This document shows, piece after piece, positions 8,616-16,089 of a DNA stretch of 64,000 nucleotides. The notes below the pieces were generated by a model. The model did no database searches. It was given only the letters and a program-made list of their open reading frames with translations, and was not told the DNA's origin. How positions within the stretch are numbered: position 1 is the stretch's first letter; each line of letters opens with the position of its first letter. The position numbers and the translations under genes are program-made. Origin of the DNA: Paractinoplanes deccanensis (GTDB taxonomy: Bacteria > Actinomycetota > Actinomycetes > Mycobacteriales > Micromonosporaceae); the NCBI RefSeq assembly GCF_016862115.1, contig NZ_BOMI01000186.1, positions 45,558 to 109,557 of the forward strand, in the 5' to 3' direction.

Positions 8616-9494
8616 TCAACCGGCGGAAGGGCCGGCCGGGGCGATATCGTTCAGCTCGGCCATGTCCTGCTCGGAGAGCGTGAGGCCCGCGCCCGCGATG
8701 TTCTCCCGCAGGTGGGCCACCGACGACGTGCCCGGGATCAGCAGGATGTTCGGCGATCGCCGCAGCAGCCACGCGAGCGCGACGGCGATCGGCGTGGCGT
8801 TCAGCCGTTCCGAGACCTTCGTGAGCGCGGCGGACTGCAGCGGGCTGAACCCGCCGAGCGGGAAGAAGGGCACGTAGGCGATGCCCTCGGCGGCGAGCCG
8901 GTCGATCAGCTCGTCGTCCTGACGGTGGGCGAGGTTGTAGCCGTTCTGCACGCAGACGATCGTGCCGAGCGACTGGGCCTCGGCCACCTGCTCCTCGGTC
9001 ACGTTGCTCACGCCGAGGTGCCGGATCAGGCCCTGCTGCTGGAGCTCGAGCAGCGTCTCGAAGGGCTTGGCCAGGGGCTCGGGCTGGGGGCCCTGTGCGT
9101 TGCCGAGCCGGAGGTTGACCAGGTCGAGCCGCTCCAGGCCCAGGTTCTCGAGATTCTCGTGTACGGAGCGGCGCAGGCTCTCGGGGTCGCGGGCCGGCGG
9201 CCAGCCGCCCTTGTCGTCCCGGGTCGCGCCGACCTTGGTCACGATGTGCAGCGACTCGGGATAGGGATGCAACGCCTCGCGGATCAGCAGGTTGGTGACC
9301 TCGGGGCCGTACGCGTTGCTGGTGTCGATGTGGGTGATGCCGAGGCTGACGGCCTCGCGCAGGACGGCGAGCGCGCCGTCGTGGTCGGCGGGTGGCCCCA
9401 TGACCCAGGGGCCGGCCAGCTGCATGGCGCCGTAGCCGAAGCGGGTGACCGTCAAGTCGCCCAGGGTCCAGGTGCCGCCGGGAAGGGAAGCCAT
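8616..9494 (-). CDS. Aldo/keto reductase
   Basis: A 292-residue TIM-barrel NADPH-dependent oxidoreductase. Visible family marks are ITHIDTSNAYGPEVTN (catalytic Asp and Tyr), HIVTKVG (catalytic Lys), a GVSN strand (HLGVSNVTEEQ) and the C-terminal cofactor loop LLIPGTSSVAHLRENI. It resembles actinomycete oxidoreductases of the general stress / 2,5-diketogluconate reductase-like branch; the substrate is unknown. It is divergent from an HxlR regulator at 9610 that probably controls it. Confidence 0.9.
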   Translation of the reverse strand: MASLPGGTWTLGDLTVTRFGYGAMQLAGPWVMGPPADHDGALAVLREAVSLGITHIDTSNAYGPEVTNLLIREALHPYPESLHIVTKVGATRDDKGGWPPARDPESLRRSVHENLENLGLERLDLVNLRLGNAQGPQPEPLAKPFETLLELQQQGLIRHLGVSNVTEEQVAEAQSLGTIVCVQNGYNLAHRQDDELIDRLAAEGIAYVPFFPLGGFSPLQSAALTKVSERLNATPIAVALAWLLRRSPNILLIPGTSSVAHLRENIAGAGLTLSEQDMAELNDIAPAGPSAG

Positions 9495-9549
9495 GGTCGT
9501 ACCTTCGCTTTCGTTCGTACGTGAGGACGGCCTTTACTTTGGTGCGGTA

Positions 9550-9570
9550 ACGTACTGACGGGAAGTACGT
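9550..9570. promoter_or_regulatory. Inverted repeat, likely HxlR operator
   Basis: ACGTACT at 9550-9556 and AGTACGT at 9564-9570 form a 7-base inverted repeat with a 7-base spacer. It lies in the 115-base gap between the divergent aldo/keto reductase and HxlR genes. Further TACGT half-sites flank it. HxlR proteins often bind near-palindromes in such divergent gaps. Confidence 0.5.
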
Positions 9571-9609
9571 ACCTGAAAGTTCGTTAGTCACCTCCGGAAG
9601 AGGCAGGCG

Positions 9610-10059
9610 ATGGCCACGACGACAGCGGCGCAGAGGAAGCTCCAAGCCAAGATCGAGTACGACGCTTTCCTGGCTGGCTGCCCCAGCCGCAAGCTGCTCG
9701 ACCGGCTCTCCGACAAGTGGGTGACGCTGGTGGTGGCCGCGCTCGGCAGCGACGGCTCGCACGACCTGGACACCGGCTGCGCCGGCACGCCCCGGGCGAT
9801 GCGCTACTCCGAGCTGTCCCGCCTGCTGGCCGGCATCAGCCAGAAGATGCTCACCCAGACCCTGCGATCCCTGGAGCGCGACGGGTTGGTCAGCCGCACC
9901 GTCACGCCGACGGTGCCGGTGACGGTGAGCTACGAGCTCACCGAGCTCGGCCTCTCCCTGCACGAGCTGATGCGCGGCCTCAAGATCTGGGCCCAGGCGA
10001 ACATGGACGAGGTGCTGGCCCACCGCGAGAAGTACGACGGCGCGACCGTGCGGGCCTGA
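9610..10059 (+). CDS. HxlR-family transcriptional regulator
   Basis: A 149-residue winged-helix regulator. It has the HxlR hallmarks: a short N-terminal segment with a conserved Cys (FLAGCPSRKLLDRLSDKW), the recognition region MRYSELSRLLAGISQKMLTQ and the wing LERDGLVSRTVTPTVPVTVS. Family members commonly sense electrophiles or oxidants through the N-terminal Cys. The divergent aldo/keto reductase fits a detoxification role. An AGGCAGG ribosome site precedes the ATG. Confidence 0.9.
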   Translation: MATTTAAQRKLQAKIEYDAFLAGCPSRKLLDRLSDKWVTLVVAALGSDGSHDLDTGCAGTPRAMRYSELSRLLAGISQKMLTQTLRSLERDGLVSRTVTPTVPVTVSYELTELGLSLHELMRGLKIWAQANMDEVLAHREKYDGATVRA

Positions 10060-10076
10060 TCCTTCGGCCTGGCCCG

Positions 10077-10095
10077 CCGGGGAACGGCACCCCGG
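10077..10095. terminator. Hairpin between convergent HxlR and MFS genes
   Basis: CCGGGG (10077-10082) pairs with CCCCGG (10090-10095) around a 7-base loop. It lies between the HxlR stop and the MFS stop, which face each other. There is no clear T-tract. A bidirectional terminator is likely but the stem is short. Confidence 0.45.
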
Positions 10096-11635
10096 TCAGA
10101 GCGGGACCTCCACGTCGGTCTTCGTTCGCTCGCCGGCCGGCACGCCGGGTTGCGGGCCCCGGGCGAGGACGTAGAGCAGGAGGAGGGCCATGACGGCGGC
10201 CCCGGCCCACATGGCGTGTTGCCAGCCGTCGACGAACGATTCCTTGGCCGCCGACAGCAGGGCCTCGGTGTGTGGTCCGCGGGGGGGCGGCGATGGCGTT
10301 GGCGACGCCCTCGCGGGCGGTGCCGGCCACGTCGGCCGGGATGCCGGCGAGCCGGGCGTCGACGGCGGTGCGGTAGCCGGCGGAGAGCACCGCGCCGAGC
10401 AGGGCCACGCCGAGGGCGGTGCCGAACTCCCGGGTGACGTCGTTGAGGGCGGAGGCGACGCCCTGGCGCTCGGCCGGCAGGGAACCGGTGATCGCCTCGG
10501 TGGAGGGCGTCATGGACAGGCCCATGCCCAGGCCCATGGCGAGCATGCCGGGCAGCACCGACCGGTAGCCGCCGTCGACGGAGACGAGCAGCGCCATCAG
10601 GGCGAGCCCGGCGCCGCCGGCGAGGATGCCCAGGGCCATGGTCGGGCGGCTCCCGAGGCGGGCGCTCACCCTGGGGGCGAGCCCGGAGGCGAGCATCATC
10701 AGCAGCGCCATCGGCATCATCGCCAGGGTCGCTCGAAGCGCGGACCAGCCGAGCACGGCTTGCAGGAACGGGAACAGCACCACGAAGATGCCCGCCTGCA
10801 CGCCGAAGACCGCCAACAGGACGAGCGACCCGCCGGCCAGTCCCCGGTCGCGGAACAGCCGGACGTCGAGCAGCGGCGCCGGCCGGCGCCGCTCCCACGC
10901 GACGAAGCCGACCGCGGCCAGCAGGCCGCCGCCGAGGGCGATCACCGTCGACGGCTCGGTCCACCCGTTCACGGGACCCTCGTGGAGGACGAAGATGAGG
11001 GAGAGCACGGCGATGATCGAGGCCGCCGACCCGACGGTGTCGAACCGGTGCGCGGTCTGCTCGCGCGAGTCGGGAACGGACCGGACGACCATCAGCAGCG
11101 ACGCCACGACGAGCACGACCGGCAGGACGAACAGCCACCGCCAGGAGGCGACGTCCACCAACAGGGCGGACAGGTACATCCCGAGGATGCCGCCACCGCC
11201 GGCCACCGCGGTCCAGACCCCGATGCCTTTGGCGCGCTCCCTCTCGGGGAAGGTCGAGGTGATCACGGCGAGCGTGACCGGCATGATCATCGCGGCTCCG
11301 GCGCCGGCGACGATCCGGGACCCGAGCATGATCTCCGCCGAGGTCGCCAGGCCGGCGACCACGTTCGCGGCGCCGAACAGGCTCAGGCCGAGCAACAGCA
11401 TCGGCTTGCGCCCGCGCCGGTCGCCGAGCGCGCCGAGCGGCAGCAGCAGCGCGGCCAGGGTCATGGTGTAGGCGTTGATGATCCACAGCACCTCGCTCTG
11501 CGAGGCGCCGAACTCGACGGCGAGCTCGGGCTGGGCGACGTTCAGGCCGGTCACCGAAGCGATGACGGCCATCAGGGCCACGCACACCGCGATCAGCACG
11601 GTGCGGCGCCGGCGGGGGTCGTCAATGGTGGTCAT
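10096..11635 (-). CDS. MFS drug-resistance-type transporter (DHA2-like) with a frameshift
   Basis: Multi-helix exporter of about 512 residues if one base is removed. The N-terminus reads MTTIDDP after a GAAGGA ribosome site. Motif A is LGDRRGRKPMLL, and a motif-C-like stretch is GSRIVAGAGAAMIMPVTLAV. The 14-helix EmrB/QacA branch is likely. In the run of seven G at 10281-10287 the reading frame is lost after VANAIAAP; deleting one G restores SAAKESFVDGWQHAMWAGAA, a final helix and the stop at 10096. It is either a sequencing error, a slip site or a recent mutation. It is divergent from an XRE-cupin regulator, likely its controller. Confidence 0.82.
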
Positions 11636-11694
11636 AGGTGTTCCTTCACGAGGTGGGGGCAGCCCGGCCAGCATGAGCAACCCGCCCACGAGAT

Positions 11695-11725
11695 GGCAAA
11701 GAAGTTTGCCGAATGGCAAAATGCC
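11695..11725. promoter_or_regulatory. Tandem palindromes between MFS and XRE-cupin regulator
   Basis: GGCAAA-GAAG-TTTGCC (11695-11710) is followed at once by GGCA-AAA-TGCC (11715-11725). The two palindromes lie in the divergent gap and directly abut the GTG start at 11729. They are the obvious candidates for the regulator's own binding sites. Confidence 0.6.
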
Positions 11726-11728
11726 TGC

Positions 11729-12358
11729 GTGGACGACTCGACGAAACGCACCCTCGGCGCCGTGGGGCCACGGCTCAAGGAGCTCCGCCAGCGACGCGAC
11801 ATCACCCTGACCGACCTCGCCGAGCGGACCGGCATCTCGATCAGCACGCTGTCCCGGCTCGAGGCCGGCCTCCGGCTGCCGACGCTCGAGCAACTACTGC
11901 CGCTGGCCCGCGCGTACGGCGTGACCCTCGACGAGCTCGTCGACGCGCCACCGACCGGCGACCCGCGCGTCAACATGCGCCCGCTCGCCACCACGGACGG
12001 CACGACGATCGTGCCGTTGACCCGGCGGCCCGGCGGCATCCAGGCGTACAAGTTCATCCTGCCCGCCGGGCGCGACGACGACCGGCCACGCCTGCGCACG
12101 CACGAGGGCTACGACTGGGCCTTCGTCCTCAACGGCAGGCTCCGGCTGGTCCTGGGCCGGCACGATCTCATCCTCGAACCGGGCGAGGCCGCGGAGTTCG
12201 ACACCCGGACCCCGCACTGGTTCGGCGCCACCAGCTCGGGCCCGGTGGAGTTCCTCAGCCTCGTCGGCAAGCAGGGCGAACGCGCGCACGTGCGCACCGC
12301 CGCCACGTCGCGCTCGACCGGGGAACCGTCATCGGACGTCCGGGACGACGATGACTGA
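11729..12358 (+). CDS. XRE-family regulator with C-terminal cupin domain
   Basis: A 209-residue regulator. The helix-turn-helix spans about residues 10-65 (TLTDLAERTGISISTLSRLE is its core; residues follow RLKELRQRRDI). The cupin sensor spans about 100-185 (HEGYDWAFVLNGRLRLVLG, GEAAEFDTRTPHWFG). Start is uncertain: GTG at 11729 has no ribosome site and could be leaderless; an in-frame ATG at 11693 would place the operator palindromes inside the gene, so 11729 is preferred. It is divergent from the MFS exporter. Confidence 0.82.
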   Translation: MDDSTKRTLGAVGPRLKELRQRRDITLTDLAERTGISISTLSRLEAGLRLPTLEQLLPLARAYGVTLDELVDAPPTGDPRVNMRPLATTDGTTIVPLTRRPGGIQAYKFILPAGRDDDRPRLRTHEGYDWAFVLNGRLRLVLGRHDLILEPGEAAEFDTRTPHWFGATSSGPVEFLSLVGKQGERAHVRTAATSRSTGEPSSDVRDDDD

Positions 12359-12366
12359 GGGAGTCC

Positions 12367-13314
12367 TCACGCCGGCGGGTCGAGCCAGAGCCCGGGGGAG
12401 GGCAGGTGGGACTCCAGCTCGGCCCACAGGTCGCCGGGGATCGGGATCTCGGCCAGGGCCAGGGTCTCCGTCACGCGCTGCGGCGAGGAGACGCCGACCA
12501 CCGTCGAGTCGATGAACGGCGCGCGCAGGGAGAACTGCAGGGCCGCCGCGGCCAGGGGGATGCCGGCGCGCTCGGACGCGGCCGCCATGGCCCGGGCCGC
12601 GCGGGCTATGCGGGCGTCGCGCTCGCCGTACGCGTACCTCGTCTGGCGTTCGGGGCCCTTGGCCAGCATGCCGCCGCCGTAGGGTGCGGCGTTGAGGACG
12701 CCGATGCCCTGCGCGTGGGCGGTGCGGAAGAGCTCCTCGGCCGAGCGGTCGAGCAGCGTGTAGCGGTTGTGGGTGAGCACCACCTCGAAGACGCCGGTGT
12801 CCAGGTATTGCCGCATCAGGGCGACCGGGCCGCCGGCCACCCCGAGGTGGGAGACCAGGCCCTCGCGTTGGAGGTCGGCCAGGGCCTCGACGGCGCCGCC
12901 GGGCGCGGTGGCCTCGGCGAAGGTGATGCGCTCGGGGTCGTGCAGGTGCAGCAGGTCGATGTGGTCGAGGCCGAGTCGTTCCATGCTCTCGGCCAGCGAC
13001 TGCCGCACGCGGGCGCCGGAGAAGTCGCCGGTACGGGGATCGGGGTCGACCTTGGTGGCCAGCACCGTGCCGGGCGGGAGGCCGCCGCGGGCCTGCAGGG
13101 CGGCGCCGATCCTGCGTTCGGCCGCGCCGTCCGCCCCGTACCCGTTGGAGGTGTCGATGAAGGTGATTACCGGGTTCTGAAGGACGGCGTCGACAGTGGC
13201 GACGGCGCGGTCCTCGGACACCGCATAGCCGTAGAGGAAGGGCATGTCGGCCAGCGGGCTGGTGCCGACGCAGATCTCGCTGACGCGCAGGCCGGTGCGG
13301 CCGAGCTCGGTCAT
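12367..13314 (-). CDS. Aldo/keto reductase (sugar dehydrogenase-like branch)
   Basis: A 315-residue TIM-barrel oxidoreductase. Marks are FIDTSNGYGADGAAERRIG (Asp, Tyr), VLATKVDPDP (Lys) and IDLLHLHDPERI (His). The sequence resembles the D-threo-aldose/L-fucose dehydrogenase and pyridoxal dehydrogenase group. Its ATG overlaps the stop of the upstream epimerase gene by four bases (ATGA, 13311-13314), so the two are translationally coupled. A sugar or sugar-derived aldehyde substrate is inferred from the xylanase and epimerase neighbours. Confidence 0.88.
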   Translation of the reverse strand: MTELGRTGLRVSEICVGTSPLADMPFLYGYAVSEDRAVATVDAVLQNPVITFIDTSNGYGADGAAERRIGAALQARGGLPPGTVLATKVDPDPRTGDFSGARVRQSLAESMERLGLDHIDLLHLHDPERITFAEATAPGGAVEALADLQREGLVSHLGVAGGPVALMRQYLDTGVFEVVLTHNRYTLLDRSAEELFRTAHAQGIGVLNAAPYGGGMLAKGPERQTRYAYGERDARIARAARAMAAASERAGIPLAAAALQFSLRAPFIDSTVVGVSSPQRVTETLALAEIPIPGDLWAELESHLPSPGLWLDPPA

Positions 13315-14363
13315 GCCGCCGCCTCGAAGATCGCGCGGGCGCGGTGGTAGGCGCCGACGATGCGGGACAGCACGGCGTCGGTGCCGGCGTCGCCGCGGGT
13401 CGACTCGGGGTGCTCCCGGCGCCAGGCGACCATCCGGGAGGCGGCCCGGTGGAACGTCAGCCGCGGCGCGTAGCCGGGCACGAAGGTGCGGATCTTCGTG
13501 GTGTCGAAGACGGCGCTGTGCCCGATGTCGCCCACCATCTCGCCCGACCAGAACCAGTCGGGCGCGACCAGCGGGTACATCTCCGAGGCGACGTGCACGA
13601 GCCGCGGGGTGACACCGAGCGCGTCCGCGACGATCGTGTAGATCTGGTCCCAGGCGTGGACGTCGTCGCCGGTGATGGTGAACGTCTCGCCGATGGCCCG
13701 GGGGTTGCCGAGCAGACCGACCAGCCCCTGCGCGAAGTCCTCGGCGTGGGTGAGCGTCCAGAGCGAGGTGCCGTCGCCGTGCACCGGGATCTCCTCGCCG
13801 CGGGCGATCCGGTCCACCACCGTCCAGCCGCCCGGCAGCGGCGGGTTCGCGTCGTCGTAGGTGTGCGACGGGCGCACGATCGTGATCGGGAAACCCTCGC
13901 CGAGGTACGCGTCCTGCAGCGCGCGTTCGGCGCGCCACTTCGCGGTCGCGTAGTCGAGGTGCGGGTTCGGGCCGACCGGCGTCGACTCGGTGATCGGCAC
14001 CTGGCGCACCGGCTTGGCGTAGATCGAGGCGGAGCTGATGTGGACGTACTGCCGGGTGCGGCCGCCGAAGAGGCCGGCCATGCGGCGGGCGTCGTCCGCG
14101 TCGTACGACAGGAAGTTGACCACCGCGTCGAAGCCGCGGCCGGCGAGCGGGGCCTCCAGCGCGGCGACGTCCGCGACCAGCGACTCCACCCCGTCCGGCA
14201 GGACCCGTTCCTGGCTGTTGCGGCCGCGGTTGACCACGGTGACCCGCATGCCGGTGGCCACCGCGAGCCGCACGCAGGACGCGCTGATCGTGCCGGTGCC
14301 GCCGAGGAAGAGCACGCTCAGATCCGTACGATCGAGGCCGGGGTGCACCTGGGTGAGTGGCAC
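13311..14363 (-). CDS. NAD-dependent epimerase/dehydratase (extended SDR)
   Basis: A 350-residue protein. The N-terminus has the Rossmann motif LSVLFLGGTGTISASCVRLA and the mid-region has the catalytic pair in HLDYATAKWRAERAL (YxxxK). The GTG at 14363 is chosen because AAGGA sits 8 bases upstream; the longer ATG form at 14444 adds a low-complexity tail and lacks support. It is first in a two-gene operon with the aldo/keto reductase and divergent from the GH10 xylanase. A nucleotide-sugar or sugar substrate is likely but not shown. Confidence 0.85.
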   Translation of the reverse strand: MPLTQVHPGLDRTDLSVLFLGGTGTISASCVRLAVATGMRVTVVNRGRNSQERVLPDGVESLVADVAALEAPLAGRGFDAVVNFLSYDADDARRMAGLFGGRTRQYVHISSASIYAKPVRQVPITESTPVGPNPHLDYATAKWRAERALQDAYLGEGFPITIVRPSHTYDDANPPLPGGWTVVDRIARGEEIPVHGDGTSLWTLTHAEDFAQGLVGLLGNPRAIGETFTITGDDVHAWDQIYTIVADALGVTPRLVHVASEMYPLVAPDWFWSGEMVGDIGHSAVFDTTKIRTFVPGYAPRLTFHRAASRMVAWRREHPESTRGDAGTDAVLSRIVGAYHRARAIFEAAA

Positions 14364-14486
14364 AGGCGTTGTCCTTACTCGATCGCGCCGGCCGAGAGGC
14401 CGGATGACGCTGACCAGCGTACGCAGGCTGCCGGCGCCGTCCATCCGTCCCGACGGCGAAGAAGACCACCTTTCTCAGGAGTGCCG

Positions 14487-15746
14487 ATGAACGACACGTA
14501 CGCACACCGGATCGGGGAGACGTCCGTCGTCGTCCGCGGGCCCGACGGCCGGCCGCTCGCCGACCGGGTCGTCACCGTCCAGCAACGGCGGCACGCGTTC
14601 TCGTTCGGCAACATCGGGTTCGACTTCGTCTCCCTCGTCGGCGGCCCCGGCGACGAGGCGAGCGCCGGGGTCTTCGGCGGCGCGGCCGGGCTCGGCCTGG
14701 AAACGCTGGCGGCCGAGTTCACCCACCTGTTCAACACCGCGACCCTGCCGTTCTACTGGGGCGGGTACGAGCCGGTGCGCGGCCGCACCGACCGGCAGCG
14801 GCTGGAAGCCACCGCGCGCTGGCTCGTCGGCCGCGGCGTCACGGTCAAGGGGCATCCGCTGGTGTGGCACACGGTGCAGCCGTCCTGGCTGCTCGGTCTG
14901 CCCGCCGGCGAGGTCGAGCGGTTGCTGCGCGCCCGCGTCCGCGAGCTGGTGTCCGGCTTCGCCGGCCTGATCGGCACCTGGGACGCGATCAACGAAGCGG
15001 TCATCATGCCGGTCTTCGCCAACGGCGACAACGCGATCACCCCGCTGGCCCGGAGCAAGGGCCGGATCGCGATGGTGCGGCTCGCCTTCGAGGAGGCGCG
15101 GGCGGCCGACCCCGGCGCCACCCTGCTGATCAACGACTTCGACCTGTCGTCCGCGTACGAGTGCCTGATCGAGGGGGTGCTCGAGGCGGGCGTACGGATC
15201 GACGCCATCGGTTTGCAGACCCACATGCACCAGGGTTACCGCGGCGAGGAGTACATGGGCCGGATGCTCGACCGCTTCGCCCGCTACGGCCTGCCGTTGC
15301 ACCTGACCGAGAGCACGCTGGTCTCCGGCCACCTGATGCCGTCCGAGATCGAGGACCTCAACGACTACCGGATCCCGTCCTGGCCCAGCACCGAGGAGGG
15401 CGAGGCCCGGCAGGCCGACGAGATCGTGCGCCACTACCGGTCGCTGGTCGCCCATCCGGCCGTCGCCGCGATCAACTACTGGGGCATCACCGACAACGGC
15501 TCCTGGCTGGGCGCGCCGGTCGGCCTCCTGCGCTCGGACGGCAGCCGCAAGCCCTCGTACGAAGCCCTCGAATCCCTGATCAAGGGCGAGTGGTGGCTGC
15601 CACCGACCGAGATGCGCACCGACGCGTCCGGCGCGATCCGGGTGCGGGGTTTCCACGGCGAGTACGAGGTGGACGGCATGCCGTTCACCATCGGCGCGAG
15701 CGGCGCCCCGGTCTCCAGCGGGACCGGGGCGCCGTCGGTGCGGTGA
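14487..15746 (+). CDS. GH10 endo-1,4-beta-xylanase, no signal peptide
   Basis: A 419-residue glycoside hydrolase family 10 enzyme that cuts beta-1,4-xylan or xylo-oligosaccharides by a retaining mechanism. The acid/base is Glu170 (GTWDAINEAVIMP) and the nucleophile Glu275 (LPLHLTESTLVSG). The substrate-site motif KGHPLVWH is present. AGGAG lies 5 bases before the ATG. There is no secretion signal and no carbohydrate-binding module, so it probably works inside the cell on imported oligosaccharides, as known for some intracellular GH10 enzymes. The C-terminal 40 residues are extra. Confidence 0.92.
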   Translation: MNDTYAHRIGETSVVVRGPDGRPLADRVVTVQQRRHAFSFGNIGFDFVSLVGGPGDEASAGVFGGAAGLGLETLAAEFTHLFNTATLPFYWGGYEPVRGRTDRQRLEATARWLVGRGVTVKGHPLVWHTVQPSWLLGLPAGEVERLLRARVRELVSGFAGLIGTWDAINEAVIMPVFANGDNAITPLARSKGRIAMVRLAFEEARAADPGATLLINDFDLSSAYECLIEGVLEAGVRIDAIGLQTHMHQGYRGEEYMGRMLDRFARYGLPLHLTESTLVSGHLMPSEIEDLNDYRIPSWPSTEEGEARQADEIVRHYRSLVAHPAVAAINYWGITDNGSWLGAPVGLLRSDGSRKPSYEALESLIKGEWWLPPTEMRTDASGAIRVRGFHGEYEVDGMPFTIGASGAPVSSGTGAPSVR

Positions 15747-15750
15747 GCCG

Positions 15751-16089
15751 TCAGGCGATGTCGCCGTCGCGTTTCAGGGCTATCGCCGTTTCCAGGGCGC
15801 GGAAGTCCTTCGCCAAGGGCTTCGCGTCGCGGACCTCCTCCCAGCGGGTCACCTTGTCGTCGCCTGTGGTCTCGAAGACGATGCACTTGTCACCGGGGGT
15901 CAGGAAGACTCCGTAGCGGCTGTTGTCCTCGCCGTTGATCAGGCCCGCGAGGATCGTCTCCGAGGGGGAGAGTCCCTTCGCGGCGAGCAGGTCGCGCAGG
16001 TCGGCGAAGTCCTCGTCGTCACGCAGCCACTCGGTCCACTCGGTGACCTCTTCCCGCAGGACCTTCTCGCTGTGTTGTCTCTTGGTCAT
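15751..16089 (-). CDS. Putative immunity protein for the RHS toxin
   Basis: A 112-residue acidic soluble protein (EEVTEWTEWLRDDEDFADLR, LAAKGLSPSETILAGLI), not assigned to a family by me. Its ATG overlaps the stop of the RHS toxin gene by four bases (ATGA), the standard position of a cognate immunity gene in polymorphic toxin systems. The role is inferred from that context and its small acidic nature. It ends at the tail of the convergent xylanase gene. Confidence 0.7.
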   Translation of the reverse strand: MTKRQHSEKVLREEVTEWTEWLRDDEDFADLRDLLAAKGLSPSETILAGLINGEDNSRYGVFLTPGDKCIVFETTGDDKVTRWEEVRDAKPLAKDFRALETAIALKRDGDIA

